A stretch of DNA of 64,000 nucleotides, from contig CAVSSS010000004.1 in assembly GCA_963730555.1 (NCBI GenBank), positions 62,001-126,000 on the forward strand, given 5' to 3'. The DNA comes from Roseiarcus sp963730555. Lineage in GTDB: Bacteria; Pseudomonadota; Alphaproteobacteria; Rhizobiales; Beijerinckiaceae. Made by a program: the position numbers and the translations under genes. Of this stretch, positions 19,029 through 26,247 are shown piece after piece. Below the pieces are notes generated by a model. The model saw only the letters and a program-made list of their open reading frames with translations, was not told the origin of the DNA and made no database searches. Each line of letters opens with the position of its first letter. Positions within the stretch are counted from its first letter, which is position 1.

Positions 19029-19160
19029 GGACCCTCATCCGGCGCGGTAGCCCCTCGCGAGGCGGGCGTTCTTTCGAACGCCTTATGGCGCCACCTTCTC
19101 CCGGAGGGAGAAGGGACGCGCCCTGTCTCCCCCGGGGAGGGCGCTGGGGTGAGGGCGGTC
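19029..19160. repeat. Palindromic extragenic repeat between convergent genes
   Basis: The 160 bases between the convergent cobM and cbiD genes begin CCCTCATCC and end GGGTGAGGG. Inside is a CTTCTCCCGGAGGGAGAAG hairpin at about 19,092-19,110. This layout matches REP/BIME-type extragenic palindromes common in Rhizobiales. It may also act as a bidirectional transcription terminator. Confidence 0.6.
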
Positions 19161-19177
19161 GCCGCGCCGCCTCTGCG

Positions 19178-20278
19178 CTAAACCTTCCGAAACCCGCTGC
19201 TCGCGAGCAGGCGCCCGTCGCGGGCAATGACGACGGTCTCAAGCTCGCCCGACTGGCCGGCGAGCACGGCTGCGGCGGTCGCCCACGCGCCGTCAGCGAC
19301 CAGCGCCGGCAAGTCGAAGCCCGCGGCCGCGGCGAGTTCAAACGCATGCAAAGCACTATTGGCGCCGGCGATCGCGGCTACGAGCGACGCCGGGCCGCCC
19401 ACGTGCGCGACGCGGCTCGACAGCGCCGCAAGGTCGACCGCGCCGCGTTTCGAATGCAGGTCCAGCTTGCCTTCGGCGAGCTTGGTCATCTTCGCCGGGC
19501 CACCGGCGATAGTGAGGCGCGGGACGGGATGTTCGCGCAGGTACTTCAGGAGGCCGCCGACAAAATCGCCCATCTCGATCAGCGCGTGATCGGGCAGGCC
19601 GTACACCGCACGGATCGCGGCCTCGGAGGTCTCGCCGGTCGCCGCGCCGATATGGACGCATCCGCTCGCGCGCGCGACATCCACCCCGCGGTGAATTGAA
19701 TGGATCCAAGCCGAGCACGAATAGGGAATGACGACGCCGGTCGTGCCCAAGATCGACAGGCCGCCAAGGATGCCAAGGCGGCCGTTTGTGGTGCGCTGAG
19801 CGATCCGCTCGCCATTCGGAACCGAGATTTCGACGATCACGTCGACCCTCGCGCCGAGCCTCTCTCCAACCTCTTCGAGATTTGCGCAGATTATCGCGCG
19901 CGGGGCCGGATTGATCGCAGGCTCGCCGACGGGCAGCGGCAGGCCGGGCCGGGTCACAGTCCCGACGCCTTGGCCAGCCGCGAAGGTCACGCCTGCGCCT
20001 GGGGTCGCGTGGCGTACGGTCGCGACGATCAGCGCGCCATGCGTGACGTCCGGATCGTCGCCGGCGTCCTTGACGATCCCGGCGCGGGCGAAATCGGCGC
20101 CGAGCTCTTGCGTGGCGAGGGCGAATTCCGGCCTCAAGCCCTTCGGCAGTGCGACCGCAATCGGGTCGGGAAACCGCCCGGTCAGCAGCTCCTCGAAGGC
20201 CGCGCGCGCCGCGCCAGCGGCGCAGGCGCCAGTGGTCCAGCCGCGCTTGAGAGGCGTCGCCCGTTCTGGGTCGCTCAT
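19178..20278 (-). CDS. cbiD: Cobalt-precorrin-5B C1-methyltransferase CbiD
   Basis: CbiD methylates C-1 and is best known from the anaerobic, early-cobalt pathway. The N-terminus LKRGWTTGACAAGAARAAF is diagnostic, as are GAGVTFAAGQGVGTVTRPGL, INPAPRAII and the GLSILGTTGVVIPYS loop. I choose the ATG at 20278 (MSDPERATPLKRGWTTG); the frame is open seven codons further. The gene is divergent from cobB, 47 bases away. Its presence beside cobG and cobN is notable, because the classical aerobic enzyme at this step is CobF, which is not seen in the window. Confidence 0.95.
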   Translation of the reverse strand: MSDPERATPLKRGWTTGACAAGAARAAFEELLTGRFPDPIAVALPKGLRPEFALATQELGADFARAGIVKDAGDDPDVTHGALIVATVRHATPGAGVTFAAGQGVGTVTRPGLPLPVGEPAINPAPRAIICANLEEVGERLGARVDVIVEISVPNGERIAQRTTNGRLGILGGLSILGTTGVVIPYSCSAWIHSIHRGVDVARASGCVHIGAATGETSEAAIRAVYGLPDHALIEMGDFVGGLLKYLREHPVPRLTIAGGPAKMTKLAEGKLDLHSKRGAVDLAALSSRVAHVGGPASLVAAIAGANSALHAFELAAAAGFDLPALVADGAWATAAAVLAGQSGELETVVIARDGRLLASSGFRKV

Positions 20279-20325
20279 GGCCGCTGGCCTAGCGCGCATC
20301 CGTGATCTTGCCTAGGCTCTCCGCG

Positions 20326-21640
20326 ATGACCCGGGGCCTCATGATCGCCGCCCCTCGTTCGGGCAGCGGCAAGACAACGGCGGCGCTCGGCCTCCTGCGC
20401 GCGTTCAAGCGCCGCGGCGTCGACTTGATCGGTCTCAAGTCCGGCCCTGACTATATCGATCCGGCGTTCCACGCCGCGGCGTCGGGGCGCGAAGGCGTCA
20501 ACCTCAATTCCTGGGCGATGGGGCCGAGCCTTCTGGCCGCGCTCGCGGCGCGGGCGGCGGGACAAAGCGCGCTCGCTCTGTGCGAAGCCTCAATGGGGCT
20601 GTTCGACGGCATCCCGGGCGAGCCTGGGCGCACCGGCGCCTCGGCCGATGTGGCGGCGGCGCTCGGCATGCCGATCCTGCTGGTCATCGACGTGTCGGGC
20701 CAAGCGCAGTCGGCGGCGGCGATCGTCAAGGGCTGCGGATCGTATGACGAGCGGCTGAAGGTCGGGGGCGTCATCGTCAATCGCGTCGGCAGCGAGCGCC
20801 ATCGCCGGCTCGTCGTCGAGGCGATCGAGGCGATGGGTGTTCCGATCGTCGGCGCGCTGCCGCGCAACGATGCAATCGCGCTGCCCGAGCGCCATCTGGG
20901 CCTGGTGCAGGCGGGCGAGACGGAGGCGCTGGACGTGCGCCTCGATGCGATCGCCGATTTCATCGAGACGCATGTCGAATGCGATCGAAGTCCTCGCATT
21001 GGCGGGAGAGCTCGATTTCGCTTCTTCCGCGCCGGCGCCCGTCGCGGTTCGGCCGCCAGGGCAGCGGATCGCGCTCGCGCGCGACGCCGCTTTCTCGTTC
21101 GTCTACCCGCATCTCGTCCAAGGCTGGCGGGCGGCCGGCGCCGAGATCGTCCCATTCTCGCCCCTCGCCGACGAGCCTCCGCCTTCCAATTGCGATGTCT
21201 GCTGGCTTCCTGGCGGCTATCCGGAATTGCACGCCGGGCGGTTGGCGGCGGCAGCGCGATTTCGCGAAGGTCTCAGGCGCTTCGCCGAGACGCGCCCAGC
21301 GCACGGCGAATGCGGGGGCTATATGGCGATGGGCCAGAACCTGACCGATGCGTCCGGCGTCGCCCATCCGATGGCAGGCCTGCTCGGCGTCGAAACCAGT
21401 TTTGCAAAGCGCCGCATGACGCTCGGCTATCGCGAGGCTCGCATCGCGTCGGATTGCGCGCTTGGGAGCGCTGGCTCGGTCCTGCGCGGCCACGAGTTCC
21501 ACTATGCGACCATCGTCGCGTCCGGCGTCGACGATCCTTTCGCGTTTGTCCGGGACGTATATGGCGCGCCGGAAGCGCCCGCCGGCTCGCGGCGGGGCTG
21601 GGTCACGGGGTCGTTTTTCCACGTCATCGCGGAGGCGTGA
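20326..21640 (+). CDS. cobB: Cobyrinic acid a,c-diamide synthase CobB, single frameshift
   Basis: CobB amidates the a and c side chains using glutamine and ATP. The N-terminal domain starts GLMIAAPRSGSGKTT, a P-loop, and contains LKSGPDYIDPAFH and EASMGLFDG. The frame breaks at about 20,980: after DAIADFIETHV the homologous reading moves by one base to AIEVLALAGELDFASS. The glutaminase domain follows in that frame, with VCWLPGGYPELHAG, the nucleophile region HGECGGYMAMGQ and GHEFHY. The stop is at 21638-21640. Both halves are well conserved, so a sequencing error is likely; otherwise this step would need another enzyme. Confidence 0.9.
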
Positions 21641-21790
21641 CGCTTAAGCGGCTGAGCAGCGCCTGCGCCTCGGCGATCTCGGGCATTTCGGGGATCGGTG
21701 CGACGCCTTCGAACGCTGGCGCGAGGATGGCTTGCGGATCGTCCGGGCGGCCAGTGGCCTCGTAAAGCGCGGCGAGCAAGTGGGCTTTCA
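21624..21790 (-). pseudogene. C-terminal remnant of a TPR-type cyclase/ATPase protein
   Basis: On the minus strand a short frame reads LLAALYEATGRPDDPQAIL and continues with PEMPEIAEAQALLSRL to a stop at 21,624. This looks like the last helical repeats of large adenylate-cyclase/AAA-TPR proteins found in Rhizobiales. Nothing upstream of about 21,790 continues it, so it appears to be a truncated remnant. The tail overlaps the end of cobB by 17 bases. Confidence 0.45.
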
Positions 21791-21952
21791 ATCTTGCAAT
21801 AAGTCGAAACCTATGCTATTCATTTGGAATGGTCGGATCGCGACTGCTTTTTTCGGGCGGCTGGAGAAGAATGGTGGCCTGATGAGGCGTTTTGCAACCT
21901 GCCGCGCGAAGGGCCGCTGGCCGAGAAGGGACACGAATTTTTTATTTGAATC

Positions 21953-22020
21953 GGCTGTAACCCTTTGAAATGTCCAGATTCGGAAAAATAAATGAAAGCA
22001 AAATTGCTTTCATTTATTTT
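21953..22020 (+). repeat. Dispersed intergenic motif (copy A) with a 16-bp perfect hairpin
   Basis: The motif at 21,958-21,983 (TAACCCTTTGAAATG to ATTCGG) is followed directly by a perfect hairpin: 21,985-22,000 pairs base for base with 22,005-22,020 around a four-base loop. AAATAAATGAAAGC forms one arm. The related copy B at 28.2 kb shows the same motif-then-hairpin arrangement. The AT-rich stem stands out sharply in this GC-rich DNA. It lies about 150 bases upstream of the IS-split small gene. Confidence 0.6.
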
Positions 22021-22306
22021 CATTTGCTTGCTTTTATTTGGTCGGATTCGGCCGTCGGATCCCGGCCGCGTCATGCCCCCCGATGGCGTCCCATGGTAGC
22101 AACTCAACACGGGCGGGCAAAGGCTCCGGCTCGCTCCCTTTCGCCTACCAGAAGAGAGGACTTCAAGATGAACCCCGACGCGTTTTCGAGCCGCGGGATG
22201 CTTGGCGCCGCAGCTCTCGCCGCCCCCGCGCTCGCGCTTCCCGCGGAAGCCTATCAAGGTAACGTGGAGCGCGCTCTCTCAGCGCTCTCGGCCGCGATGG
22301 AGTCCC

Positions 22307-23355
22307 TAGAGCGCGATCTGGTTTGACTGAATCGAGGGGATTCCCAAAGGGGCGCGAGTCAAATTCAACCTGCTGGCTGGGTTGGAGGCTAGCAGGGATG
22401 GCGCGAGCCTATTCTTTGGACCTGCGGGAGCGGGTGGTTGCGGCGGCGACTTCGGGACAGTCCTGCCGCTCGGTGGCCAAGACGTTCATGGTCAGCGTCG
22501 CCAGCGTTGTGAAGTGGTCGCAGCGCCAGCGCGCGCTCGGTAGTCCGGCGGCGCGGAAGATGGGCGGCCACAGGCCCTACCTTGTGGCGCGCGAGCGCGA
22601 TTGGGTTCTGGCGCGGATCGCTGAGAAGCCTGACCTGACACTGCGCGCTTTGCTCAGAGAGCTGGCCGACCGCGGCCTAGTGGTCAGCTATTATGCGCTT
22701 TGGCATTTTCTCCAGCACGAAGGCGTGACGTTCAAAAAAAAGTCTTCGCGCCTCCGAACAGGACCGACCGGACGTCGCCAGGCGGCGTGAGCGGTGGAAG
22801 GCGCGTCAGGCGAGGATCGATCCGAGGCGGCTTGTCTTCATCGATGAGACCTGGGCTAAGACCAACATGACGCGCGCCCATGGCCGATGCCCCAGAGGCG
22901 AACGCCTCGTCGCCAAAGCGCCTTTCGGCCGATGGCGAACCCTCACCTTCCTGGCGGCGCTGCGTCGCGATGGGCTCACCGCGCCCTGCGTCATCGACGG
23001 ACCGATCAATGGCGTGAGCTTCCGCGCTTATGTCGAGCAAGTTCTCGCACCCATCCTCGCGCCGGGCGACATTGTCGTCATGGACAACCTCGGCAGCCAT
23101 AAGGGCCGCGCCGTTCGCGCCGCCATCCGCGCGGCCAAAGCCAAGCTCTTCTTCTTGCCCGCCTACTCGCCAGACCTCAATCCAATCGAGCAGGCCTTCG
23201 CCAAAATGAAGACCTTGTTACGCAAGGCCGACGCGCGAACTATCGACGAGACCTGGCGAACCATCGGCGCCCTGCTCAACTGCTTCACCCCGACAGAATG
23301 CGCAAACTACTTCAAAAACGCAGGATATGCTTCAGTCTAACCAGATCGCGCTCTA
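22307..23355 (+). mobile_element. IS630-family insertion sequence
   Basis: The element is bounded by TA duplications at 22,307-22,308 and 23,354-23,355, the IS630/Tc1-mariner target. Its terminal inverted repeats, 22,309-22,331 and 23,331-23,353, begin GAGCGCGATCTGGTT and differ at a single position out of 23. The body is about 1,045 bp with one transposase gene filling it. Such near-perfect ends and an intact target duplication point to a recent insertion. Confidence 0.93.
22398..23340 (+). CDS. IS630 transposase in two frames joined at an A8 run
   Basis: The N-terminal part (ATG at 22398, MARAYSLDLRERVVAAATSG) carries the helix-turn-helix of IS630 transposases. It reads into a run of eight A at 22,734-22,741. 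The catalytic part continues one base out of frame as SLRASEQDRPDVARRRERW, then LVFIDETWAKTNM (first DDE aspartate), IVVMDNLGSHKG (second) and SPDLNPIEQAFAKMK (final Glu). The stop is at 23,338-23,340. Seven A would keep one frame. The extra A may be an error, an inactivating mutation, or a site for slippage that makes the fused enzyme. Confidence 0.9.
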
Positions 23356-23500
23356 GGGGCGGCGACGCCGAACAAGAGCGGCCATCGCGAGCGAGCCATG
23401 CATCTCATCGAACGCGCTATGTACGAAGCGCAGGCTGGAATCGATTTTGTATACCAGCACGGAGGCGGCGGCTACTGACGACTGCGAGGCGGAGGCTCGA

Positions 23501-24298
23501 ATGAACCAGTGGGCGCTGGCCGGCGTGCTTTTTTTCGTTCTGTGCGGAGCCGCTGCGCTTGGTTCGTACCTCAAAGCAAAGCTCCCAGAAAGACACCGCT
23601 CACCCGAAACGATGGCGCTTGTGCAGGTCACGATTTCGCTTCTCGTGACCTTCACCTCGATCGTGCTCGGGCTTCTCACGGGTGCGATGGCCACCCAATT
23701 TCAGCAAGCCTCCCGCAACGACGGAGCTTTTGCGGGCCAGCTTGTCCAGGTCGACCAATGCCTGCGGGATTACGGGCCGGAGACGGCGCATATGAGACAA
23801 CAGTTTCGCGAATATGTTGCGGCCGTGCTCGTTAGCACTTGGCCAGATGAACCCCCGCCCAAGGCCATTTCTCATCCCGACATGTCGAAAGATCCGGTCT
23901 TGGGCGAAGGCGTATCGCTGACTGCGCTTCTCAATACGATCAGGACGGAATTCCGTGAACTTTCCCCCAAAAACGCCGTTCAGGAGCGCGTCCTTACGGA
24001 TTGCGCAGCCGAACTCTCTTCTTTTCTCCGGAGCCGCTGGGACATCATCGAAGAATCCACCAATTCGATCTCTCTGCCTTTCTACGGCGTGTTGTCGATC
24101 TGGCTGGTGATCCTTTTTGCAAGCTTCGGGCTGATTGCGCGACTTAATCCCGTGTCCGGAATTATTATCGCCTTGAGCGCGCTTTCTATCGCGGTCGCAG
24201 TCGGCGTAATCTCGGATTTGGATCAACCTTACGGCGGGCTCTTCAGTATCCCCAGCGCGGCGACGCGCAATGCGCTTGCCGATATGGTCCGCGAGTGA
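23501..24298 (+). CDS. DUF4239-type membrane protein
   Basis: This 265-residue protein resembles the DUF4239 family, sometimes described as bestrophin-like. It has an N-terminal membrane helix (WALAGVLFFVLCGAAALGSY), a second (ISLLVTFTSIVLGLLTGAMA), a soluble middle with several charged helices, and two C-terminal helices (YGVLSIWLVILFASFGLIA and IIIALSALSIAVAVGVI). The ATG at 23501 has GGAGG upstream. The function is unknown. It lies just after the split small gene. Its stop overlaps a possible 34-residue ORF. Confidence 0.75.
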   Translation: MNQWALAGVLFFVLCGAAALGSYLKAKLPERHRSPETMALVQVTISLLVTFTSIVLGLLTGAMATQFQQASRNDGAFAGQLVQVDQCLRDYGPETAHMRQQFREYVAAVLVSTWPDEPPPKAISHPDMSKDPVLGEGVSLTALLNTIRTEFRELSPKNAVQERVLTDCAAELSSFLRSRWDIIEESTNSISLPFYGVLSIWLVILFASFGLIARLNPVSGIIIALSALSIAVAVGVISDLDQPYGGLFSIPSAATRNALADMVRE

Positions 24299-24399
24299 CG
24301 TCGCCCGAAAGCGAAAAACTTCGTCGCCTTCGGTCTCTCGCCGAGGAGCTGAATCCGATGGTCGTGACGGTGACGGGCCGCATTCGCCCGGATCTTTAG
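24295..24399 (+). CDS. Possible 34-residue ORF overlapping the DUF4239 stop
   Basis: A GTG at 24,295 overlaps the preceding TGA (GTGA), the same coupling used within the cob operon. It opens a frame reading VTSPESEKLRRLRSLAEELN and ending RIRPDL. The peptide is charged and helical-looking, with no recognised family. It is too short to be confident; only the overlap supports it. Confidence 0.25.
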   Translation: MTSPESEKLRRLRSLAEELNPMVVTVTGRIRPDL

Positions 24400-24491
24400 G
24401 TCGCGGGAAGCGGAATGTGCCGTCAGGAATCGGGTTGAATTTGACGCTTGGCTGCGCATGTTTCGCTCATGATCAAACGGGAAGCGACGCC

Positions 24492-25052
24492 ATGAGCGAG
24501 GCTGCTCAGTATCATGTCTTCGAGACTGCAATGGGCATGTGCGCAATCGCCTGGAGCAACGCGGGGGTCGCGCGCTTTCAACTGCCGACGAAAACCGCCG
24601 ACGCCGCCGACCGGTTGATGCGCCGCCGCGTTTTTGGCGCAGAGCCGGGCGCGCCGCCGGGAGAGGTTGCAACTGTCATCGAGGCGGCGAAACGGTACTT
24701 TGCTGGCGAGGAAATGGACTTCTCGCAGGTTCGGCTCGACCTTGCTGGCCACGGCGCGTTCTTTGCTCAAATCTATGACGCTCTGCGCCGGGTCGGCTGG
24801 GGGCGCACCACCACCTATGGCGCGCTAGCCAAAGAGGTCGGCGCGGGTCGCGAGGCGGCGCGCGACGTCGGCGAGGCGATGGCGAGAAACCCGACGCCGT
24901 TGATCATTCCCTGTCATCGGGTGCTGGCGGCGGGCGGCAAAATCGGCGGATTCTCCGCTCCCGGCGGTTCGAAAACAAAGGCTCGCATGCTCGAATTGGA
25001 GGGCGTTCGCACCGGGCCGCCAGAAGCGGTCCAACAGGCTTTCAGTTTCTGA
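24492..25052 (+). CDS. ogt: Methylated-DNA--[protein]-cysteine S-methyltransferase
   Basis: This suicidal DNA-repair protein removes alkyl groups from O6-alkylguanine. The C-terminal DNA-binding and catalytic domain is clear: the helix-turn-helix region RTTTYGALAKEVG, then IPCHRVLAAGGKIGGFSAPGG with the acceptor cysteine (Cys 141) in PCHR. I choose the ATG at 24492 (MSEAAQYHVFETAMG). At 186 residues it is an Ogt-type protein without an Ada N-terminal domain. A hairpin terminator lies 117 bases downstream. Confidence 0.95.
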   Translation: MSEAAQYHVFETAMGMCAIAWSNAGVARFQLPTKTADAADRLMRRRVFGAEPGAPPGEVATVIEAAKRYFAGEEMDFSQVRLDLAGHGAFFAQIYDALRRVGWGRTTTYGALAKEVGAGREAARDVGEAMARNPTPLIIPCHRVLAAGGKIGGFSAPGGSKTKARMLELEGVRTGPPEAVQQAFSF

Positions 25053-25168
25053 ACTGAAGCTATCCGCAATTCGTCTGATCGCTCGCTCTCGTCTAGAAGA
25101 GCGGGGCCCTAAGACCGGAAGCACGGCTAGCAAGCGTAAGCGGGATACCCGAGCCGCCCTGAAATGAG

Positions 25169-25192
25169 AAAAGCCGCCCATAGGCGGCTTTT
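25169..25192. terminator. Bidirectional hairpin terminator
   Basis: AAAAGCCGCC pairs perfectly with GGCGGCTTTT around a four-base loop (CATA). The A and T tracts at the two ends make it usable from either strand. It sits between the convergent ogt gene and the PEP-CTERM gene. Confidence 0.85.
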
Positions 25193-25212
25193 CCTTCTTG
25201 ATTTCGGCAGCT

Positions 25213-26109
25213 CTAAGCGAGCGAAACTGCGCCCGCGCGTTTGTGAGCGACACGACGGCCGGCGATTCCCAGACCGACGAAGCCGATTAGCATCATCACC
25301 CACGTCGAAGGTTCCGGGACAGTCGGGCCGCCACCGCCGCTGATGACGAAGTGATCAGCGAGCACGGCGGGTTCGCCGTCAATCCCTGACGAGGTGTAGA
25401 CATCCACGATGTTGTTTGGGCTAGCTCCGGTAATGTCAGTCAGGAACGTGGTGTCGTCAGCATCAGTAAAGGGAAAGGTCACCCCTGCATCGATGGGATT
25501 GCCGGCCCCTATGGGCCCAACACCATAGGTGAATAGAGGCCCGTAGGCATGGACCGCATCCGCCGAGCCGGGAAGAAGACCAATAGCCGGGTACCCGGCG
25601 CTGTTGCTGGACATCGCCATCACCGCGCCGTTGAACTCGCCGATATAACCATGGCCACTTTCAACAGCGAATTTCGCAGCGTTGACGAACAACTGATTTA
25701 TGTTCGCGTCGTAGACATCGCCGCTGCCGGAGCCGAAAAGGTTGTCCGACGCGTCATTGGTGAATGCGGCAACGCCCCCTTCGGTCGAGCCAGACCCGAC
25801 ATAAGACGCAATATTGGCCGCCGCTGCAGCGCTTAAGGGGGTGCCGAAGCCAGAGTCCTCTCGACTAACGATTACTGTTTTGAACGAGTTCAGGAAACCT
25901 GGCGTTGCAAGCTGTGCGGTTGTGACAAGTGTATAGTCACCCGGGCCAAAGGCGTTGTCCAAAGTCGACAAAATGCCACTGCCGCCCCCACCGGGCGTTG
26001 TGTCGCCGTCAAGCCATACGGCAAAATCCGCAGACATCGCGGGCGCAGCGGCGAACAATGCGATCAAAGCTGTCGATGCAAGAATGGTGCGTGAATAGTG
26101 CTTAAGCAT
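25213..26109 (-). CDS. PEP-CTERM sorting-domain protein
   Basis: This is a secreted protein with an N-terminal signal peptide (LASTALIALFAAAPAMSA) and a C-terminal PEP-CTERM tail: VPEPSTW, a hydrophobic helix (MLIGFVGLGIAG) and basic GRRVAHKR. Such tails are processed by an exosortase and often go with exopolysaccharide systems. The middle region is rich in Gly, Ala, Asp and Ser, with no recognised enzyme fold. I take the ATG at 26109, with an AAGGGGG ribosome site; the frame is open further upstream, but that stretch lies in the palindromic non-coding region. No exosortase gene is in the window. Confidence 0.9.
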   Translation of the reverse strand: MLKHYSRTILASTALIALFAAAPAMSADFAVWLDGDTTPGGGGSGILSTLDNAFGPGDYTLVTTAQLATPGFLNSFKTVIVSREDSGFGTPLSAAAAANIASYVGSGSTEGGVAAFTNDASDNLFGSGSGDVYDANINQLFVNAAKFAVESGHGYIGEFNGAVMAMSSNSAGYPAIGLLPGSADAVHAYGPLFTYGVGPIGAGNPIDAGVTFPFTDADDTTFLTDITGASPNNIVDVYTSSGIDGEPAVLADHFVISGGGGPTVPEPSTWVMMLIGFVGLGIAGRRVAHKRAGAVSLA

Positions 26110-26168
26110 TGAATCCCCCTTGTCGTTATGGCGAGCCCCACTCGTAATCCCCGAGGCGCCCGCCGAAA

Positions 26169-26182
26169 ACACGTAAACGTGT
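26169..26182. promoter_or_regulatory. Palindromic operator candidate upstream of the PEP-CTERM gene
   Basis: ACACG-TAAA-CGTGT is a perfect five-base dyad (seven if the central TA pairs loosely), 60 bases upstream of the PEP-CTERM start and inside an AT-rich stretch. A second short dyad, AACGTT/TTACGTAA, follows at about 26,189-26,201. It could be an operator for a LuxR/TetR-type regulator; no regulator gene is adjacent. Confidence 0.35.
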
Positions 26183-26247
26183 ACACGATAACGTTACGTA
26201 ATTTTAATGAAATGTCAACTGGCGGGTTGTGCGCGGGTTTACAGCGT

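Larger units (their letters stand above)
22168..23478 (+). pseudogene. Small secreted-protein gene split by IS630
   Basis: The ATG at 22168 opens MNPDAFSSRGMLGAAALAAP, a signal-peptide-like start, and reads to TCC-CTA at 22,303-22,308. There the IS begins at its TA target. Removing the element and one TA joins that codon in frame to 23,356. The frame then continues GAATPNKSGHRERAMHLIER and stops at 23,476-23,478, restoring an 87-residue ORF with no frame break. In its present state the 5' part ends inside the element after five foreign residues. The function is unknown. A start close to an AGAGAGGA ribosome site supports that it was a real gene. Confidence 0.7.
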
